Origin: CALJIC01 sp039805565
GTDB taxonomy: Bacteria > Chloroflexota > Chloroflexia > Chloroflexales > Roseiflexaceae
DNA: 62,086 nt
Direction: 5' to 3'
Assembly (NCBI GenBank): GCA_039805565.1
Contig: JBDLTZ010000128.1
Span: 1-62,086, forward strand
Below the pieces are notes generated by a model, which was not told where the DNA came from, did no database searches, and saw nothing but the letters and a program-made list of their open reading frames with translations. Below are positions 59,766 through 62,086 of this stretch, piece after piece. Position 1 is the stretch's first letter. Every line of letters begins with the position of its first letter. Both the position numbers and the translations under genes were made by a program.

Positions 59766-60755
59766 CTACAGCGTTACCCACGCGCTGTCGCGGCCGCTCG
59801 CCACCACCGCCTCGATCACCCGCATGTTCGCCACCGCGTCCGTGAGCGGCGTCGGCACCGGCGTGTCGCCCAGGATGGCCTGCGAGAGCAGGTCGCCCTG
59901 GATCGTGTACTGGTCGCAGACGTCGAAGACGATCTCCTCGACCGCGCCGCCGCGCTGGTGCCACATCTTGCACGGGCGGTCCGGCGGGGCGTTGAAAGGG
60001 ATCTCGATCTCGATCCGGCCCTCGGTGCCGAAGATGTTCACCCGCTGGTAGGACGAGAGCTGCGTCGAGCAGGTGAACGTGGCCGTGCCGCGGCCGAAGT
60101 CCAGCATGCCCGAGGCCAGCCGGTCGGTCTGGAACGCCGGGTCGTACTCCACGATGCCGCAGACCCGCCGCGGCTCCGCGCCAAAGATGAAGCGCGACAG
60201 GCTGATGTTGTAGCAGCCGATGTCCATCAGGCCGCCGCCGCCGATGTCGGCCTGGTTGCGGATGTTGGCCGCGTCGGCGTTGAAGTACGAGAAGAACGAC
60301 TGGATCGTGCGCATCTCGCCCACCGCGCCCGCCTCAACGAGCTCCTTCGCGCGCCGCCACTGCGGGTGGTGGCGGTACATGAAGGCCTCCATCACCTTGA
60401 GCTGCGGGTGGCGCGCCGCGGCGTCCACCAGCGTCTGGGCCTCGGCGGAGGTGAGCGCGATCGGCTTCTCGCACAGGACGTGCTTGCCGGCCTCGATCGC
60501 CTTGATCGACCACGGCACGTGCAGGTGGTTCGGCAGTGGGTTGTAGATCGCCTCGATCTCCGGATCTGCCAGGAGCTCCTCGTAGGAGCCGTAGGCCTTG
60601 GGGATGCCCAGGCGCGCCGCCGCGGCCCCGGCGCTCTCCAGGTCCCGTGAGGCGATCGCGGCGACCTCAGTGAGCGCGCCGCGCTGCATCGCCGGGATGA
60701 CCTTCTCCGTCCCGATCCGTGCCGTGCTGAGGATTCCCCATCGAACCTTACGCAT
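59766..60755 (-). CDS. Gfo/Idh/MocA family oxidoreductase
   Basis: The 329-aa protein has an N-terminal Rossmann start W-G-I-L-S-T-A-R-I-G, then N-P-L-P-N-H-L-H-V-P and the catalytic C-E-K-P-I-A, with M-D-I-G-C-Y-N-I-S acting at the active site. It oxidises a sugar or sugar derivative with NAD(P). Glycan clusters often carry one, but here it is transcribed toward the cluster from the opposite strand. Start ATG 60755 is preceded by AAAGGA. An extended -10 lies 70 bp upstream. Confidence 0.93.
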   Translation of the reverse strand: MRKVRWGILSTARIGTEKVIPAMQRGALTEVAAIASRDLESAGAAAARLGIPKAYGSYEELLADPEIEAIYNPLPNHLHVPWSIKAIEAGKHVLCEKPIALTSAEAQTLVDAAARHPQLKVMEAFMYRHHPQWRRAKELVEAGAVGEMRTIQSFFSYFNADAANIRNQADIGGGGLMDIGCYNISLSRFIFGAEPRRVCGIVEYDPAFQTDRLASGMLDFGRGTATFTCSTQLSSYQRVNIFGTEGRIEIEIPFNAPPDRPCKMWHQRGGAVEEIVFDVCDQYTIQGDLLSQAILGDTPVPTPLTDAVANMRVIEAVVASGRDSAWVTL

Positions 60756-60823
60756 ATGCGATGTTCCTTTGTGTTTGGCGTCTTGCGAGGGCGCCGCGCG
60801 TGGTGCGTGGTCACAGAGGAGCC

Positions 60824-60832
60824 ATTGTAGCA
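60824..60832 (-). promoter_or_regulatory. Extended -10 promoter of the oxidoreductase gene
   Basis: The minus strand reads TGCTACAAT, an extended -10. It directly abuts the 17-bp inverted repeat, which covers the -35 zone. Confidence 0.6.
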
Positions 60833-60875
60833 CGACCGGCCGGCACGACGGTGATGGTGTCGTGCCGGCCGGTCG
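60833..60875. repeat. Perfect 17-bp inverted repeat
   Basis: CGACCGGCCGGCACGAC (60833-60849), a 9-bp spacer, and the exact complement (60859-60875). It lies just after the stop of the zinc-ribbon gene and just before the -10 of the oxidoreductase, so it may be a terminator, an operator, or both. No T run follows on the minus strand. Confidence 0.85.
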
Positions 60876-60897
60876 CTCAGTGTTTCGCGCTCCGCGC

Positions 60898-62086
60898 CTA
60901 GTGTTTTGCGCGCGCCCGCTCCAGCCGCGCCAGACTCAGCTGGATGGCCTCGTTCTTCGGCTCCACCGCCACGGCGCGCGTCACCATCTCGTGGGCCTGC
61001 TCCAGCCAGCCGAGCTGCGCGTAGGCAAGACCGAGCGCGTGCAGGTACTCGGGGTCGCGCCCGGCCTTGCGCACGGTCGCCTCCCACTGGCGCACCGCCA
61101 TGAACCACATCTTGCGCGCCTTGCAGGCCAGCCCGAAGTTGAAGAGCTCGGCGTCGTCGCTCCCCTGCACCTCCGGCATGAAGCGCACCCTGGGGCCGAA
61201 GAAATCGCCCCAGCTCAGCCCCACCAGCAGCGCCATGAGTCCTTGCGCGCCCACGCCCGCCATCAGGGCCGCGCCGACGCCGGCCGCCACGGCGGCGAGG
61301 GCCTGCGCGCTGGCGCCGGGGATCGCGCGCGGGTTGACCCCGGCGAGCGCCTCGCGCAGCGGGGCCGCCCCGAGTAGCGCGCCGAAGAGGGCGCTCAGCA
61401 GGCCGAGGAGCGTGCCCCCGGCAACGATGACGTACGCCCAGCGCTGGCGGTCCATCGCTGCCCGTGCCACAGTGATCTGCCCGACCGAGATCAGCACGCT
61501 CAGTACGACACCGGCCAGCACGCCGAGCGGGAACGGGACGTTGGCCTTGGGGCCGAGGGTGCTCTTGAGGGTGAAAAAGGCGATCAGCGCGAGCACCAGC
61601 GTGCCTACGGCCACGAGGATGCCGAGCACGCCGCCGAGTACCCAGAGCCCGCCCAGCGCCGCCAGCCAGGGGGAGCGCTTCTCGCGGGCGGCGCTGCGGA
61701 TCATCAGGCTGCGTTCGCAGTGCGAGCACCAGGTGCGGTTGAGCGCGTTCATCTCGCCGCAGTAGGGGCAGGCGGCGGCCTCGGCGGTGATATCCGGCCC
61801 GCGTACTGAGACCGCCGCGTAACTGGGGCCGCTCCGGCCTTCGGCTATTGGACTCCCGGGCTTCGCGGGCTTCGCCGCGCTGTCCTTCGGGGCCTGAGCG
61901 GCGGGCGGGGAGGAAGTGGTAACGGGCGAGGGAGAGCTAGCGGTCCGTGGTCCGTGGTCCGTGGTCCGTGGTCCGTGGTCGTCGAGCCGTGGTCCGTGGT
62001 CGTCGAGCCGTGGTCTGTGGTCGTCGAGCCGTGGTCTGTGGTCGTTGAGCCGTGGTCCGTGGCCCGGCGCCCGTAGCGCTTCTCGA
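60898..62086 (-). CDS. Zinc-ribbon / membrane / TPR protein, 5' end outside the window
   Basis: The frame is open to the right edge. From the N-terminal side there are seven-residue repeats of the type L-D-D-H-G-P-R encoded by heptad DNA, a Pro/Ala linker, then C-P-Y-C and C-S-H-C, a complete zinc ribbon. About five hydrophobic helices follow, then a TPR-like end (residues R-D-P-E-Y-L-H-A-L-G-L-A-Y). A Met at 61752 would cut the zinc ribbon in half, so it is not the start; no in-frame start codon occurs upstream within the window. Function unknown; membrane-bound with a cytosolic metal-binding head. Confidence 0.75.
   Translation of the reverse strand, partial: REALRAPGHGPRLNDHRPRLDDHRPRLDDHGPRLDDHGPRTTDHGPRTASSPSPVTTSSPPAAQAPKDSAAKPAKPGSPIAEGRSGPSYAAVSVRGPDITAEAAACPYCGEMNALNRTWCSHCERSLMIRSAAREKRSPWLAALGGLWVLGGVLGILVAVGTLVLALIAFFTLKSTLGPKANVPFPLGVLAGVVLSVLISVGQITVARAAMDRQRWAYVIVAGGTLLGLLSALFGALLGAAPLREALAGVNPRAIPGASAQALAAVAAGVGAALMAGVGAQGLMALLVGLSWGDFFGPRVRFMPEVQGSDDAELFNFGLACKARKMWFMAVRQWEATVRKAGRDPEYLHALGLAYAQLGWLEQAHEMVTRAVAVEPKNEAIQLSLARLERARAKH
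61942..62060. repeat. Heptanucleotide array inside the zinc-ribbon gene
   Basis: Seventeen 7-bp units: five GGTCCGT, then alternating GGTCGTC, GAGCCGT and GGTCYGT in a 21-bp higher-order repeat. In the minus-strand reading frame it encodes a 7-residue repeat (D-D-H-G-P-R-L type) without any stop codon. Confidence 0.93.

Noticed and set aside
60898..61752. Start of the zinc-ribbon gene at Met 61752
   Set aside because: The first C-P-Y-C pair of the zinc ribbon lies upstream of that Met, and the frame stays open to the window edge.

Overview
The window is high-GC bacterial DNA whose gene content fits a filamentous member of the Chloroflexota (Chloroflexia; Roseiflexus/Kouleothrix-like). The pointers are a cytosolic histidine kinase with about ten GAF domains, a V4R-domain protein, an orphan Flp pilin, a secreted protein ending in a 'YLPxxxR' tail, and a long glycan cluster of mixed GT2/GT4/GT39-like enzymes. 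The taxonomic call is inference from gene content; no rRNA or tRNA gene was seen.

Left part (1-19.2 kb): the 3' end of a secreted P-domain protein, an amidase, a DUF4129 membrane protein, an orphan Flp pilin with its own promoter and terminator, a DegS/LiaS-type histidine kinase and a soluble polyprenol-phosphate GT2 (mostly minus strand). Then, on the plus strand, come two tandem paralogous polytopic membrane proteins, a Ser/Thr kinase with TPRs, fabF, rnc, an RmlD/SDR-type reductase, a HEAT-repeat protein, and a peptide-type ABC importer (lipoprotein plus two permeases, no ATPases) driven by a near-consensus promoter with a leader of about 270 nt.

Middle (19.2-29.9 kb, minus strand): V4R protein; then hexapeptide-repeat transferase, response regulator with a degenerate GGDEF domain, a 2,148-aa GAF10-PAS-HisKA-HATPase kinase, and an alpha/beta-hydrolase-fold protein that overlaps the kinase by GTGA. 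The hydrolase keeps the Asp and His of the triad but has Gly at the nucleophile position. This looks like a signalling operon in which the hydrolase fold may act as a ligand receptor, comparable in concept to RsbQ/RsbP.

Right (30.2-59.7 kb, plus strand): a nearly continuous surface-glycan cluster: GT4 and GT2 glycosyltransferases, GDP-fucose synthase-like epimerase, Wzm/Wzt ABC exporter, six methyltransferase domains (two fused to glycosyltransferases), and a lipid-linked-sugar module (ArnC/DPM-like GT2s, GT39-like, PIG-V-like, GT87-like, DUF2079, flippase-like UPF0104). Many genes overlap by ATGA, GTGA or TGATG, indicating translational coupling. The window ends with a Gfo/Idh/MocA oxidoreductase and an incomplete zinc-ribbon/TM/TPR protein.

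The most unexpected structural signal is a set of five heptanucleotide-repeat elements (7-bp periodicity, different unit sequences). Three begin at or within 2 bp of a stop codon, and two lie inside open reading frames and are translated. Their lengths inside genes keep the reading frame (21 bp = 3 heptads = 7 codons).
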